Positions 24,662 to 33,546 of a stretch of 64,000 bases of DNA are shown here, in pieces (the stretch's first letter is position 1; each line of letters begins with the position of its first letter). The stretch comes from Enterococcus gilvus ATCC BAA-350 (GTDB lineage Bacteria; Bacillota; Bacilli; Lactobacillales; Enterococcaceae): contig NZ_ASWH01000001.1 in assembly GCF_000407545.1 (NCBI RefSeq), forward strand, positions 1,565,501-1,629,500, read 5' to 3'. A model generated the notes under the pieces. The model saw nothing but the letters and a program-made list of their open reading frames with translations, was not told where the DNA came from and made no database searches. A program made the position numbers and the translations under genes.

Positions 24662-26686
24662 TTATTGATAGGTTTGGTTTAAGTAAGTCAACAAGTCTTT
24701 AGAAAGATCTGTCGCGGAAGTACCTTCTGGTTTGTTCTCTAAAAATTCCAACACAGAATAATTTTGCTTTTCGGGATCAAAAGCATATAAGAAGCTGTTC
24801 TCTTGTCCCTTTTCATCTTGCTTTTGCTTAATTTCAGCAGTCCCAGTCTTTGCTGCTAACGGTATATTCAATGCTGCCAAGCTATGAGCTGTCCCATTCG
24901 GATCACTTACAACGGCTTGCATGTCTCCTGTAATCGTTTCTGCCGACTCTGCTTTAATGACATCCTTCTCGTTCTTCGTTTCCTTATCAGCAAGTAGCTT
25001 TGGATACACCATCGTTCCCTTATTTGGGAAGACGGAGTAGGCAGCCGCTTGTTGAATAGGGTTCAATAGCAACTGGCCTTGTCCATATCCTGTATCTGCT
25101 AATAATATTTCTGAGTCAAAACTCTCTTTGCTGGAAATCTGTGCTTTATCCATGGCGATCGGTACATCTAACGCTTTTCCAAAGATAAATTTATTCAAGC
25201 CTTCACGGAATGTTTTTTCGCCCATTTTTAGTGTTTCTTGAGCCATATAAATATTGTCAGAATAAGTCAATGCCGTTTTTAAATTCACAGGACTAACATC
25301 TGAGACCCGTGTGACTTGATAAGAACCCCAAGAGCTGTCCTTTTGCCACTTCAATCCGTTAATCGCCAATTCTTCATTAGGGTTTAACGTTCCAGCATCC
25401 AATCCTATCGCCGCCGTGATTGTTTTAAATGTTGACCCAGGTGCATACCCCGTGGCAAAGCGACTCATAAAGGGTTGGTTTTTATCATTACTATACGCAT
25501 CATAATCCGATTGGCTAATACCATTGGTCATTTTATTAGGATCAAAACTTGGCGAACTGGCAGCAACCAATAGATCGCCTGTTTTCGGTGCCATAACAAC
25601 GCTTGAACCTGCATGACCATTTAATCCGTTGTAGGCAATCTGTTGTGCACGGCTATCGATGGTCAGTTTGATGTTCTCGCCATCTTTCTTTTCAATTGTC
25701 TGCAGCACTTTCTTTTCTTTTCCATCTTTATCTGTAATTGCCAAAGAGCCGCCATCTTTTCCTCTTAGCTGTTTATCCAAGGCCATTTCTAATCCGCTTC
25801 GACCAATCAAACTATCGCTGGCAAGATCATCGTTTTTCTTCATATCCTCTGCGGTAACCTTGCCGACATAGCCAATCAATTGAGCTGCGGCCTCTTTTAA
25901 CGGATACGTACGGCCGGTCGTTTCTTTGACTTCTAAACCATCCGGCGTTTCTTTAGGCGCCTCCGCAGTCGTTTTCAAAGGGACAAAAAAGTCTTCCTGC
26001 ACCCACCCTTGAGATAAAGCGGCATCCACATCTTTAGCAGTTAGGTCTAAGCTTTTAGCGATCGCATCAATTTTCGCAGTACGTTCTTCTCCACTGCCAA
26101 GGTTTTTAGGCACGATCCCTGATTGGAACACTGTCCCGTTGGTCGCAAGACCTTGCCCACTCCGATCGAGAATTTCACCACGCTTTGCAGGATCAACTAA
26201 GTAATTGATTTTATCCTTACCAGACATACCAGGGAAAATTAAGTTTGGCTTCCAATTGATTTCTTTTCCACCGTCTGTTAATGTTCCAGAATATTGTTGG
26301 TTTTTTAATTGTCCAAATCCAGTATTAACGGATAAGTTATAAGAAAATTGAAGATCCCCGCCTTTTTTTTCTACCTTCAGATCATTCATTTTAATATTGG
26401 ACGCATTGATTCCCGAATAAATTGATTGGTATTTTTCCTCTACTTCTTTTTTTGTATAACCACTATTTTTCAGTGAATCCGCACTTAAATTATTTGTTAG
26501 CTCTTTATAATTCCCTTTTTTTAACTCTTTAACAAAAGCCTCTACTGTTTCTTGGCCTTGCTTTTTCACTTGACTCGCTTGGTAGGCGCGGGCTCCAAAA
26601 AATCCAACTACGAGTAATACAAGGATACTGATAATAATGATTGGCCATTTGTTCATTTTCTGTTTCTTACGTGTGCTTCTCTCCAT
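24662..26686 (-). CDS. pbp5: Low-affinity class B penicillin-binding protein (Pbp5-like)
   Basis: A membrane-anchored DD-transpeptidase for peptidoglycan cross-linking. The 674-residue protein has one N-terminal membrane segment (about 14-32), an NTF2-like MecA_N domain (about 40-155), a PBP dimerisation domain, and the transpeptidase with STFK (418-421), SDN (476-478) and KTGT (613-616). Spacing and flanking sequence (GLKWQKDSSWGSYQVTRVSD, QETLKMGEK) follow E. faecium Pbp5, in which the serine is 422. The residue three after SDN is Met-481, matching Met-485 of E. faecium, the unaltered state at a position associated with ampicillin resistance. Start preceded by GGGAGGG. No psr or ftsW gene adjoins. 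Confidence 0.92.
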   Translation of the reverse strand: MERSTRKKQKMNKWPIIIISILVLLVVGFFGARAYQASQVKKQGQETVEAFVKELKKGNYKELTNNLSADSLKNSGYTKKEVEEKYQSIYSGINASNIKMNDLKVEKKGGDLQFSYNLSVNTGFGQLKNQQYSGTLTDGGKEINWKPNLIFPGMSGKDKINYLVDPAKRGEILDRSGQGLATNGTVFQSGIVPKNLGSGEERTAKIDAIAKSLDLTAKDVDAALSQGWVQEDFFVPLKTTAEAPKETPDGLEVKETTGRTYPLKEAAAQLIGYVGKVTAEDMKKNDDLASDSLIGRSGLEMALDKQLRGKDGGSLAITDKDGKEKKVLQTIEKKDGENIKLTIDSRAQQIAYNGLNGHAGSSVVMAPKTGDLLVAASSPSFDPNKMTNGISQSDYDAYSNDKNQPFMSRFATGYAPGSTFKTITAAIGLDAGTLNPNEELAINGLKWQKDSSWGSYQVTRVSDVSPVNLKTALTYSDNIYMAQETLKMGEKTFREGLNKFIFGKALDVPIAMDKAQISSKESFDSEILLADTGYGQGQLLLNPIQQAAAYSVFPNKGTMVYPKLLADKETKNEKDVIKAESAETITGDMQAVVSDPNGTAHSLAALNIPLAAKTGTAEIKQKQDEKGQENSFLYAFDPEKQNYSVLEFLENKPEGTSATDLSKDLLTYLNQTYQ

Positions 26687-26753
26687 AAAAGAGTTCCCTC
26701 CCTAGCATCTTTTGTCCTCTTTCTTTATACTGTAAAAAAGGACGTGTTACTTT

Positions 26754-27296
26754 ATGAATCATTGTTACTTATTTATTGGACCAAGTGGTTCTGGAAAAAC
26801 CACATTAGCCGAAAAAGCCTTTAATCCAGAGCAAAAAATTATTTCTTACACTACACGTGCTCCTCGTGAAAATGAAGAACACGGCCGCGACTATTATTTT
26901 GTTTCGAAAAAAGAATTTAAGCAAATGGTCAATCACGATCAATTTGCTGAATATGATGTTTATGACGACCACTTTTACGGCATTGCCAAGTCAACGTTAA
27001 GCGAGGCTTTAGCGATCGGTGACTGCTACGATCCCATCACAACGACAGGATTTATTAATTTATATCGTGTATTTGGTGAACAAATGGTCCCAATTTGGAT
27101 CAATATTTCTAGAGAAACCATGATTACTCGCCTAGAAAAAAGAGCTTCTGCCGGAGACTTAGAACGTCGTTTAGCGATTTTCCAAGAGGATCAGGAAAGT
27201 TTAGAACGTTTAAAAAAGTTTCCCAATCTAATTGAAATTGATGGCGAAACCTCACTAGATAGTATGCTCAGCCAACTAAGACAGGCGTTGAAGTAA
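26754..27296 (+). CDS. Guanylate-kinase-like P-loop protein
   Basis: A 180-residue P-loop protein with GPSGSGKTT (residues 9-17), the SYTTRAPRENEEHGRDYYFV block that binds GMP in guanylate kinases, and a LERRLAIFQEDQ lid-like helix. It is shorter than housekeeping Gmk (about 205) and lacks the usual RAR.. spacing at the lid, so it is probably a guanylate-kinase-like paralogue rather than the essential enzyme. It is divergent from pbp5 with a 67-base shared promoter region. Its end overlaps the end of the convergent GNAT gene by 21 bases, leaving no room for a terminator between. Confidence 0.8.
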   Translation: MNHCYLFIGPSGSGKTTLAEKAFNPEQKIISYTTRAPRENEEHGRDYYFVSKKEFKQMVNHDQFAEYDVYDDHFYGIAKSTLSEALAIGDCYDPITTTGFINLYRVFGEQMVPIWINISRETMITRLEKRASAGDLERRLAIFQEDQESLERLKKFPNLIEIDGETSLDSMLSQLRQALK

Positions 27297-27935
27297 CTGA
27301 AATGCTTTTCGTTCTCCATGTTCAAATGGGAAATGGATCATTCCACAATAGGTAAATCCGCACTTCTCAATCAACCTCAGCATCGGCTGGTTAGCTGGAT
27401 AGGTATCAATGCGAACATCGCCATAACCTAGAAATTGCGCTTGTTTAATTGCTGAATCCAATAACGCTTTCCCCAGTCCCATTCCGCGGTGTTTTTGAGT
27501 GACTGCTACATGATGCAAAGAAACATAAGGGTTGTTTCCTTGCCACTCGCCTTCAATTGCTTCATAAATAGGATCTTTTTCAGCAATTAATGCGACAGTA
27601 CCTACGATTTCTTCCTCTAAAGTCAGTACATAGCTGGCTTTTTTTCTTATGTCTTCACGTATTACAGCTTCATGAGGCTCATGACCATCTTGCCATTGAG
27701 GTGACCCCTGCTCTTTCAAATAGTTCTTTGCCTGTTGAATGATTGCGTTAATCGCAGGAATGTCCTCCAACGTGCTTGGACGCAAAACAAACGCGGGATG
27801 CGTTGGTTCATCTGTCTTTGCTTCATCGCCAAACGACAAGATCGCTTTGGCATCTTTTTTCCCTAAAAACCCACCTAAGAGTTCTCCCATTTGTTTTGCT
27901 TGTCTAACAATAAAATCTTCATCTTCGTATCCCAT
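27276..27935 (-). CDS. GNAT acetyltransferase with an N-terminal DUF6483-like segment
   Basis: A 219-residue protein. Residues about 1-45 (MGYEDEDFIVRQAKQMGELL, GGFLGKKD) resemble the start of DUF6483 proteins, and residues about 52-219 are a GNAT domain: VLRPSTLEDIPAINAI, the acetyl-CoA loop HRGMGLGKALLDSA (Q/R-x-x-G-x-G/A) and a final strand pair GFTYCGMIHFPFEHGERKAF typical of the YkwB/RimI-like group. The acyl acceptor is unknown. The start at 27935 has AGAGGGGATGG; it overlaps the upstream gene by 17 bases, implying coupling. Most GNAT proteins lack such an N-terminal segment. Confidence 0.78.
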   Translation of the reverse strand: MGYEDEDFIVRQAKQMGELLGGFLGKKDAKAILSFGDEAKTDEPTHPAFVLRPSTLEDIPAINAIIQQAKNYLKEQGSPQWQDGHEPHEAVIREDIRKKASYVLTLEEEIVGTVALIAEKDPIYEAIEGEWQGNNPYVSLHHVAVTQKHRGMGLGKALLDSAIKQAQFLGYGDVRIDTYPANQPMLRLIEKCGFTYCGMIHFPFEHGERKAFQLLQRLS

Positions 27936-28836
27936 ATGTTTTCCATCCCCTCTGCCAATGTTCTCCTTTTTCCAAAAAGGCGCCAACCAATTCCAAGTGA
28001 TGCGCCAAGGACCACTTTTTAATTGTGCCCAATCCCGGAAATTTTTTCATTTCCCGATAGTGCAATAATTCTTCCATTCCTAAAGTCAGTAACAACTGAT
28101 CTTGATTTCTCGAATACCACTCTGAAAATTTCTCCAATGCTTCAAAAAACTTCCCTGCCTGATCTTGTGCATTCTCATTACTATCGGATACAAAGTGCTT
28201 TACTCTTAAATTAAGATACGCATCAAAATAGCTTATGTGTATAGCAATCGCACGACTAGGTCCACCTTTATCAAAATAGCGGCTGCCCTCAATAGTATAA
28301 TCACTAAAACCTTTTGAATTTGTTCTTAAATAGAGATGCTCGTCACTATAAAAATCATCTATCTTTTCTCCATAATCTGCAACATTTTTTTGTGATTGAA
28401 AGGCTTCTCTGAGTAATATTTTATTTGGTACTTCTAAAACTCTAAATCTGCCCTGATCAGGGATAATAGATAACGCATCGTCGCTAGTTTTTAGCTTTTC
28501 GATCTTTCTTGGTGAATGACTATTAAATAGATACAGTTCCCCCTGGAAAAGATTATCCTGTGTAATAATTTCTGCTTTTTTAACGCTGGAATTTTCCTGT
28601 ACCGGCCAATCGAATCTTTTTTCATCGAATAGTTTTGCTGTGCCAACCTGCGGATTCATGATCAAATAACAAATCAGCTCTTTTTTATCGAATAATTCAA
28701 GTGTTTTTTTCAGTGTAGGGGAATCTCTAACAGGTTCAATGATCGGTCGGATTCTGCTCGACCAACGTTTCTCCTGGATCAATGTAGAGACCGCTAATAA
28801 ATCAAACTGTTTCCCTCTTAAGTATGGATAGTACAT
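27919..28836 (-). CDS. sce7725-family protein
   Basis: A 305-residue protein recognised from its MYYPYLRGKQFDLLAV start as the sce7725 family, whose members commonly occur in accessory gene clusters and have no established function. The domain ends around a GMEELLHYREMKKFPGLGTIKKWSLAHHL block that is conserved at the C-terminus in this family. Codon use is more A/T rich than in the flanking housekeeping genes. It follows the gene at 28841 by 4 bases and overlaps the GNAT gene, so three genes form one unit. Some sce7725/7726 pairs lie in phage-defence islands by remembered context only. Confidence 0.72.
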   Translation of the reverse strand: MYYPYLRGKQFDLLAVSTLIQEKRWSSRIRPIIEPVRDSPTLKKTLELFDKKELICYLIMNPQVGTAKLFDEKRFDWPVQENSSVKKAEIITQDNLFQGELYLFNSHSPRKIEKLKTSDDALSIIPDQGRFRVLEVPNKILLREAFQSQKNVADYGEKIDDFYSDEHLYLRTNSKGFSDYTIEGSRYFDKGGPSRAIAIHISYFDAYLNLRVKHFVSDSNENAQDQAGKFFEALEKFSEWYSRNQDQLLLTLGMEELLHYREMKKFPGLGTIKKWSLAHHLELVGAFLEKGEHWQRGWKTYGIRR

Positions 28837-28840
28837 TCAC

Positions 28841-29527
28841 TCACTCCAATGGCTCAGTCGGCCGACTTCGAACATGACGTTCTCGGCGTAAAAATTCATA
28901 ATCCTGTTCTAATGCCCGTAATTCCTCTTCAAGACTTTCAATTCGCGCCTGTTGGACATCCTCGATGAAACGCTGATAATAATTGTTTTCCTGTAAGCTA
29001 TCCTTTTCATCCAAGCGGCGCCGTAATTCCTTATACAGCTGCTCCGTTGAGAAAAAGCTTGTCCCATAAGACATCCGTTTTGCTTTTCGGACTTCTCGGA
29101 ACAAAGAGGCCATGAATCGTTGCGTTAATGCCGATTCCTCTACCTGAAGCGCGCGTTTCATTGGCTTTTTGGCGATAATAAATGTTCCATCAGCGGGTAG
29201 GTCTTCTGCTTGAGTATAGGGACGATAGACTAAAACGCCGATCTCTTTGGGGATATCGTCTTGGACTTTCTGATACAGCTCTTCAGTCAAAACGAAGTAA
29301 TTATAGTGTCCAATAAAAGATAATTTTGCCTTAGAGTAAAAATCAGCTTTAGTTATTTTTAGCTCATAACAGCGCCATTCCATCTCACCAGGTTTAAAAA
29401 AACAAGCCAGCGTATCCACGATTCCTTGTTCATCAGGCATGGTCACCTCTTCAACGACAATCCCGCCAAGATCCATGCAATAATAGTAAAGTGCGTTTTC
29501 GATTTTTTGTGTCAATGTTGTTTTCAT
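28841..29527 (-). CDS. Uncharacterised restriction-like (MmcB/VRR-NUC-type) protein
   Basis: A 228-residue protein. Residues about 8-115 have the order expected for a PD-(D/E)XK fold: acidic strand (GIVDTLACFF), then the E-x-K pair in WRCYELKITKADFYSKAKLS, then FIGHYNYFVLTEELYQ, which resembles phage-type MmcB nucleases. The remaining half is charged coiled coil with Glu/Arg repeats (ESLEEELRALEQDYEFLRRE). The start at 29527 has GGTGAG; a longer start at 29566 has a ribosome site too close to the codon. It is the first gene of a three-gene unit with sce7725 and GNAT. Nuclease activity is inferred from the motif order alone. Confidence 0.6.
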   Translation of the reverse strand: MKTTLTQKIENALYYYCMDLGGIVVEEVTMPDEQGIVDTLACFFKPGEMEWRCYELKITKADFYSKAKLSFIGHYNYFVLTEELYQKVQDDIPKEIGVLVYRPYTQAEDLPADGTFIIAKKPMKRALQVEESALTQRFMASLFREVRKAKRMSYGTSFFSTEQLYKELRRRLDEKDSLQENNYYQRFIEDVQQARIESLEEELRALEQDYEFLRRERHVRSRPTEPLE

Positions 29528-29574
29528 TTTCTCACCATGGGAACGTATTTTCGTAAACTTTAGCATAACTCCAC

Positions 29575-29603
29575 AAAAAAAAACAGAGGGTACCCTCTGT
29601 TTT
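29575..29603 (-). terminator. Intrinsic terminator after the disulfide reductase gene
   Basis: The palindrome AAAACAGAGGGTACCCTCTGTTTT with a T run on the minus strand ends the operon starting at 33421. The stop codon of the reductase overlaps its first arm. Confidence 0.85.
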
Positions 29604-30927
29604 AAATAAAATATGAAAGATCACTAGCTGGACTTGGATAAGCAAAAATGTATTTTTCAACTTCTTCATGTGTCATTTTTTTCGTTAAAATGACTAAAAG
29701 ATAATTGATCACTTCATCTGCTAACTGACTGAGACAACTAATCGCTACAATATTTTCTTCTTCATCGTAAACGATTTTTATTTTTGCTCCTTGATCGTTA
29801 ATCCGGTGATACGTATACCAGCTAGACAAGTCAGTGGTCTGTGAATGGTATTTCTCTGGATGATCAGCGAGTTCCTTTTCGCTCAAACCAACCCTTGCCA
29901 AGCGCTGATCCCCGAAAACGATGGTAGGAATCAATGGGTATTCGATGGCTTTTTGCTCATCACTCATCGCGCCGACGACATACCCTGCTTCAAAGCCAGC
30001 AACTGGCGTTAATTTAGGCTGGAATCTTGCTACAACATCGCCACAAGCAAAAATCGTTTGTTTTGTTGTTCGTAAATGATCGTCGACTTTTATGCCTCGT
30101 TTGTCATATTCGACACCGGCATTTTCTAAATTCAATCCTTCGACATTTGGAATACGTCCGGTAGCACCGATCACCATATCCGTGATTAATTCAAAATCTT
30201 CTCCTGTAACACGATAGTTTGGATGCATCAATTCTACTGCTTTTGTGTCCACGTTAAAATGGAACGTGATCCCATCAGCTTTCATATGCTCGACCAGGTC
30301 ACTGACTAGTTCTTGATCAAAGCCTTTTAACGGACGATCGTTGTGATGAATGATGTGAACGTCTGAACCGGCTGCATTTGCGATGATTGCTAATTCAAAA
30401 GCAATGTATCCAGCACCGAGAAAAGCAATTCGTTTAGGCAGATGCTCGAGTTCTAAGAAATCTGCGCTGCTTTGCAATAACTCTTGTCCCTCGATCGGCA
30501 AAACCGCTGGCCGCTGCCCGGTAGCAATCAAAAATTGATCTGCTGTTAAGGTTTGGTCATCAACAATGATTTTATGCGCATCAATAAAACTAGCTTGCCC
30601 CTGATAACGTGTAATTTCTGCCGAATCCAATCCCTCTTTCGTATTTTGCGGAACAGAGTCGGTGTAGCTCCTCTTGAAAGTCATTAAGTCTTCCCAAACG
30701 ATTTTAGGTGTTTGTTCGAACCCTTTTCCGATCATTGTTTCAATTCTTTTTTGTGCTTCAACACCGCTCATTAGCATTTTCTTTGGATCGCATCCGCGGT
30801 TCGGACAAGTTCCTCCCCACAAATCAGACTCAACGATGGCAACTTTTTTTCCTTGTTCCTTTAACGCATAGGCGGCCGTATTTCCTGCTGGACCGCTGCC
30901 GATCACGATTACTTCATAGTTTTCCAT
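29602..30927 (-). CDS. FAD/NAD(P)-dependent disulfide reductase lacking the catalytic His
   Basis: A 441-residue class I flavin disulfide oxidoreductase of the glutathione reductase type: FAD loop VIGSGPAGNTAAY, redox-active CPNRGC (Cys 41 and 46), NAD(P) loop FLGAGYIAFELA and the second FAD motif ACGDVV. The C-terminal dimer motif, normally HP..E with the acid-base His, reads AYPSPASD, so this base is missing; the substrate is not evident from the motifs. It follows the ABC ATPase by 4 bases and closes the operon, so it is translated with the importer. That placement suggests it reduces or recycles the imported compound. Start has an AAGGAA site. Confidence 0.85.
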   Translation of the reverse strand: MENYEVIVIGSGPAGNTAAYALKEQGKKVAIVESDLWGGTCPNRGCDPKKMLMSGVEAQKRIETMIGKGFEQTPKIVWEDLMTFKRSYTDSVPQNTKEGLDSAEITRYQGQASFIDAHKIIVDDQTLTADQFLIATGQRPAVLPIEGQELLQSSADFLELEHLPKRIAFLGAGYIAFELAIIANAAGSDVHIIHHNDRPLKGFDQELVSDLVEHMKADGITFHFNVDTKAVELMHPNYRVTGEDFELITDMVIGATGRIPNVEGLNLENAGVEYDKRGIKVDDHLRTTKQTIFACGDVVARFQPKLTPVAGFEAGYVVGAMSDEQKAIEYPLIPTIVFGDQRLARVGLSEKELADHPEKYHSQTTDLSSWYTYHRINDQGAKIKIVYDEEENIVAISCLSQLADEVINYLLVILTKKMTHEEVEKYIFAYPSPASDLSYFI

Positions 30928-30931
30928 TTCC

Positions 30932-31885
30932 TTATCCCTCCTGACTCAAGAATCGGAAGACATCACTCCGATTGATTATCCCAATTATTTTTCCCTCTCG
31001 CTTCATGGCGAAAGCATCATGGCCAGCTAACAAGTCAAAAACTTCGCTCAAGCTAGTATCAACGGTCAATGCCGTGAGTGTAGGATCAGCCACTTCTGAT
31101 TGCTGGTAATAGCCGCCGTTATACAGCGCTTCTAAGGTTTGGGTATACACTTCGTCGGTGGTTTCATCAAAGAATTCTTCCACGAACTGATTCGCAGGAT
31201 GTTTCTGAATCTCTTCAGGCGTATCACACTGAATCAGTTTTCCTTCATGCATCACAGCGATCCGACTGCCGATTTTCATTGCTTCCTTCATGTTATGTGT
31301 AACGAAGATCACGGTATTCCCTAATTTCCGATGTAGTTCCAAAACAAGATCTTGCAAACTTGCACGAGAAATCGGATCAAGTGCACTGAAGGGCTCATCC
31401 ATCAAAACTATGTCTGGTTCTGAAGCAAGCGCACGGATGATCCCAATTCGTTGTTGTTGTCCACCTGATAATTCACTAGGCATCCGATCTCTAAACAATT
31501 CTGGGTCCATATCGACTTCCTTCAGCAGCTCATCCACTCGTTTCGTACGACGACCTTTATCCCATCCAAGCATTTCAGGGATGACTTCGATATTTTCTCG
31601 GACAGTCATCGTTGGAAACAGCGCGATTTGTTGAAGGACATAGCCAATCTGCCAACGTAATTTTTGAATATTGTAATCCTTGATTCGCTTCTCTTTGAAG
31701 TACAAATCGCCATTCGTTGGTTCGATCAATCCATTGATCATTTTTAAGGAAGTCGTTTTCCCACTCCCAGATGGACCAACTAATACAAATATCTCTCCTT
31801 TTTTAACAGAGATATTTAAATCTTTTAGAACAACATTTCCTTCGAATTCTTTACTTACGTCTTTAAACTCTATAATCGATTCCAT
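30932..31885 (-). CDS. ABC importer ATPase with CBS domains, EgtV/OpuCA type
   Basis: The 317-residue energy-coupling subunit of an osmoprotectant-type importer. It has Walker A GPSGSGKTT, a LSGGQQQR signature, Walker B DIVLMDEP and the H-loop FVTHNMKEA, then a C-terminal tandem CBS region (about 245-317, DPTLTALTVDTSLSEVFDLL). Its ATG abuts the stop of the permease gene (TAGATG), so the two are coupled. The family covers glycine betaine/choline importers and the ergothioneine importer EgtUV; the permease next door decides the better guess. Named by resemblance only. Confidence 0.88.
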   Translation of the reverse strand: MESIIEFKDVSKEFEGNVVLKDLNISVKKGEIFVLVGPSGSGKTTSLKMINGLIEPTNGDLYFKEKRIKDYNIQKLRWQIGYVLQQIALFPTMTVRENIEVIPEMLGWDKGRRTKRVDELLKEVDMDPELFRDRMPSELSGGQQQRIGIIRALASEPDIVLMDEPFSALDPISRASLQDLVLELHRKLGNTVIFVTHNMKEAMKIGSRIAVMHEGKLIQCDTPEEIQKHPANQFVEEFFDETTDEVYTQTLEALYNGGYYQQSEVADPTLTALTVDTSLSEVFDLLAGHDAFAMKREGKIIGIINRSDVFRFLSQEG

Positions 31886-33421
31886 CTATTTCTCCTCCCC
31901 AATGATTTTCTCTTTCACTAAGAAGTCATGGGCAACTTTCGCAGGCTGCTCTTTTTTCACATTGACTAGGTAGTTCATTTCGATCATTTGATCTTCGGTG
32001 ATTTTCCCAGACAATCGGTTCAACGCCTTAACAACATCTGGATGTTCATCAGCGAAATCTTTTTTCATCAAAGGTGCTCCTTGATAAGGTGGGAAAAGAT
32101 GCAGATCGTCCTCTAGCGTCACTAAGTCATATTGTTTAATCTCACTATCTGTTGAATAGGCATCGATCACATCGACATCCCCGTTGTTGATGGCTTGATA
32201 GCGCAAGGCTGGTTCCATACTTTGTACAGAGCTTAACTTCACTCCATATTTTTCTTGAATCCCGCGATACCCATCTTGCCGGTCAATAAATTCTAATGTA
32301 AATCCGGCTTTTAGTTGATCTTGTTGCGCTTGTAGTTGGGAAATCTTCGTTATACCGCGTTTTTCAGCTTCACTTTTCTTCATCGCTAAAGCATACGTAT
32401 TTTCATACGCCATTGGTTTCAATAGGCGCATGTCGAATTGAGCATCCAATAATTTATTTGCTTCTTGATATGTTTTCTCGGGTGACAATTCATCTGGCAT
32501 ATTCTTCGGTACTTTAACCAGGCTTTCTAGTACGGTTCCAGTAAATTCGGGATAAATATCAATTTGATTGCTTTCTACCGCGCTGAACAAGAAACTTGTC
32601 TTCCCGAAGTTTGGCTTCAAATCTACATTGACCGAAGAATCCTCATCCTGAATGACCTCTTTATATATATTGATCAAAATATCTGGCTCGGAACCAAGTT
32701 TTCCGGCAATGGTGACTGTTTCTGTTCCGATGGGGTTCCTTTGAGCAAAGAAAATGCCGCCAATACTTAGACAAATGATTCCAAGAGTAATCAAAGTCAC
32801 TTTCCCACTGCGATTTTGTAAAAAGCGGATCAGCGTACTGAAAATAATCGCAAGTAATGCGGAACTAATGGCCCCAATAAGAGTCAAGTTTGGATCGTTT
32901 CGATCAATCCCAAGTAAAATAAACGTACCCAAACCACCGGCACCAATCAAGGCAGCCAATGTCGCTGTCCCGATAATTAGTACTAGTGCTGTACGTACAC
33001 CAGAAATAATGACCGGCATTGCCATGGGTAATTCTACTCTCATCAATTTGCGCATACGAGACATTCCAAAAGCGTCTGCAGCCTCTTCAATAGAAGGATC
33101 AATTTCTGCTAGACCGATATACGTGTTTTGGAAGATCGGCAGTAGCGCATAAACGACCAATGCGATCAATGCTGGAACTGTACCGATTCCAACAAAAGGG
33201 ATCAGCAATCCCAGTAACGCAAGTGATGGAATCGTCTGTAAAATACTCGTTATCTGTAACACAACTTCCGCCATTTTTTTTCGTTGACTCAACAAGATCG
33301 CCAATGGAATAGCAATGACGATCGCAATCAACAATGCACTCAAAGAAATGGCTAAATGTTCAAAAATTGCTGATAATAGCTCTTCTTTTCTTTCACTAAA
33401 TGTATTGATTAATTCATTCAT
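31886..33421 (-). CDS. ABC importer permease fused to substrate-binding domain, EgtU-like
   Basis: A 511-residue fusion: about six membrane spans (residues 12-215, with the [20 protein letters not shown] coupling motif) and an extracellular substrate-binding domain from about residue 230. The binding domain contains [49 protein letters not shown] and DAYSTDSEI, which from memory closely follow the ergothioneine-binding EgtUC domain of Streptococcus pneumoniae rather than betaine-binding OpuCC. A quaternary-ammonium ligand cannot be excluded. It is the first gene of the operon, followed at once by the ATPase and the flavin reductase. Direct alignment of the ligand pocket would decide. Confidence 0.82.
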   Translation of the reverse strand: MNELINTFSERKEELLSAIFEHLAISLSALLIAIVIAIPLAILLSQRKKMAEVVLQITSILQTIPSLALLGLLIPFVGIGTVPALIALVVYALLPIFQNTYIGLAEIDPSIEEAADAFGMSRMRKLMRVELPMAMPVIISGVRTALVLIIGTATLAALIGAGGLGTFILLGIDRNDPNLTLIGAISSALLAIIFSTLIRFLQNRSGKVTLITLGIICLSIGGIFFAQRNPIGTETVTIAGKLGSEPDILINIYKEVIQDEDSSVNVDLKPNFGKTSFLFSAVESNQIDIYPEFTGTVLESLVKVPKNMPDELSPEKTYQEANKLLDAQFDMRLLKPMAYENTYALAMKKSEAEKRGITKISQLQAQQDQLKAGFTLEFIDRQDGYRGIQEKYGVKLSSVQSMEPALRYQAINNGDVDVIDAYSTDSEIKQYDLVTLEDDLHLFPPYQGAPLMKKDFADEHPDVVKALNRLSGKITEDQMIEMNYLVNVKKEQPAKVAHDFLVKEKIIGEEK

Positions 33422-33546
33422 AAATTATCCTCTCAATAGTATGACCTGTTCTCAGTATAACTTAATCAAAAAGGGAGACAAAAAGATTGGCTTGAGTAAA
33501 AGTAGTATAATAATAAAGATCTCTTAGTAAAGGAAGCGATAAAAAG

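Noticed and set aside
30674..30944. Plus frames opposite the disulfide reductase
   Set aside because: Antisense to a clear flavoprotein, no initiation signal.
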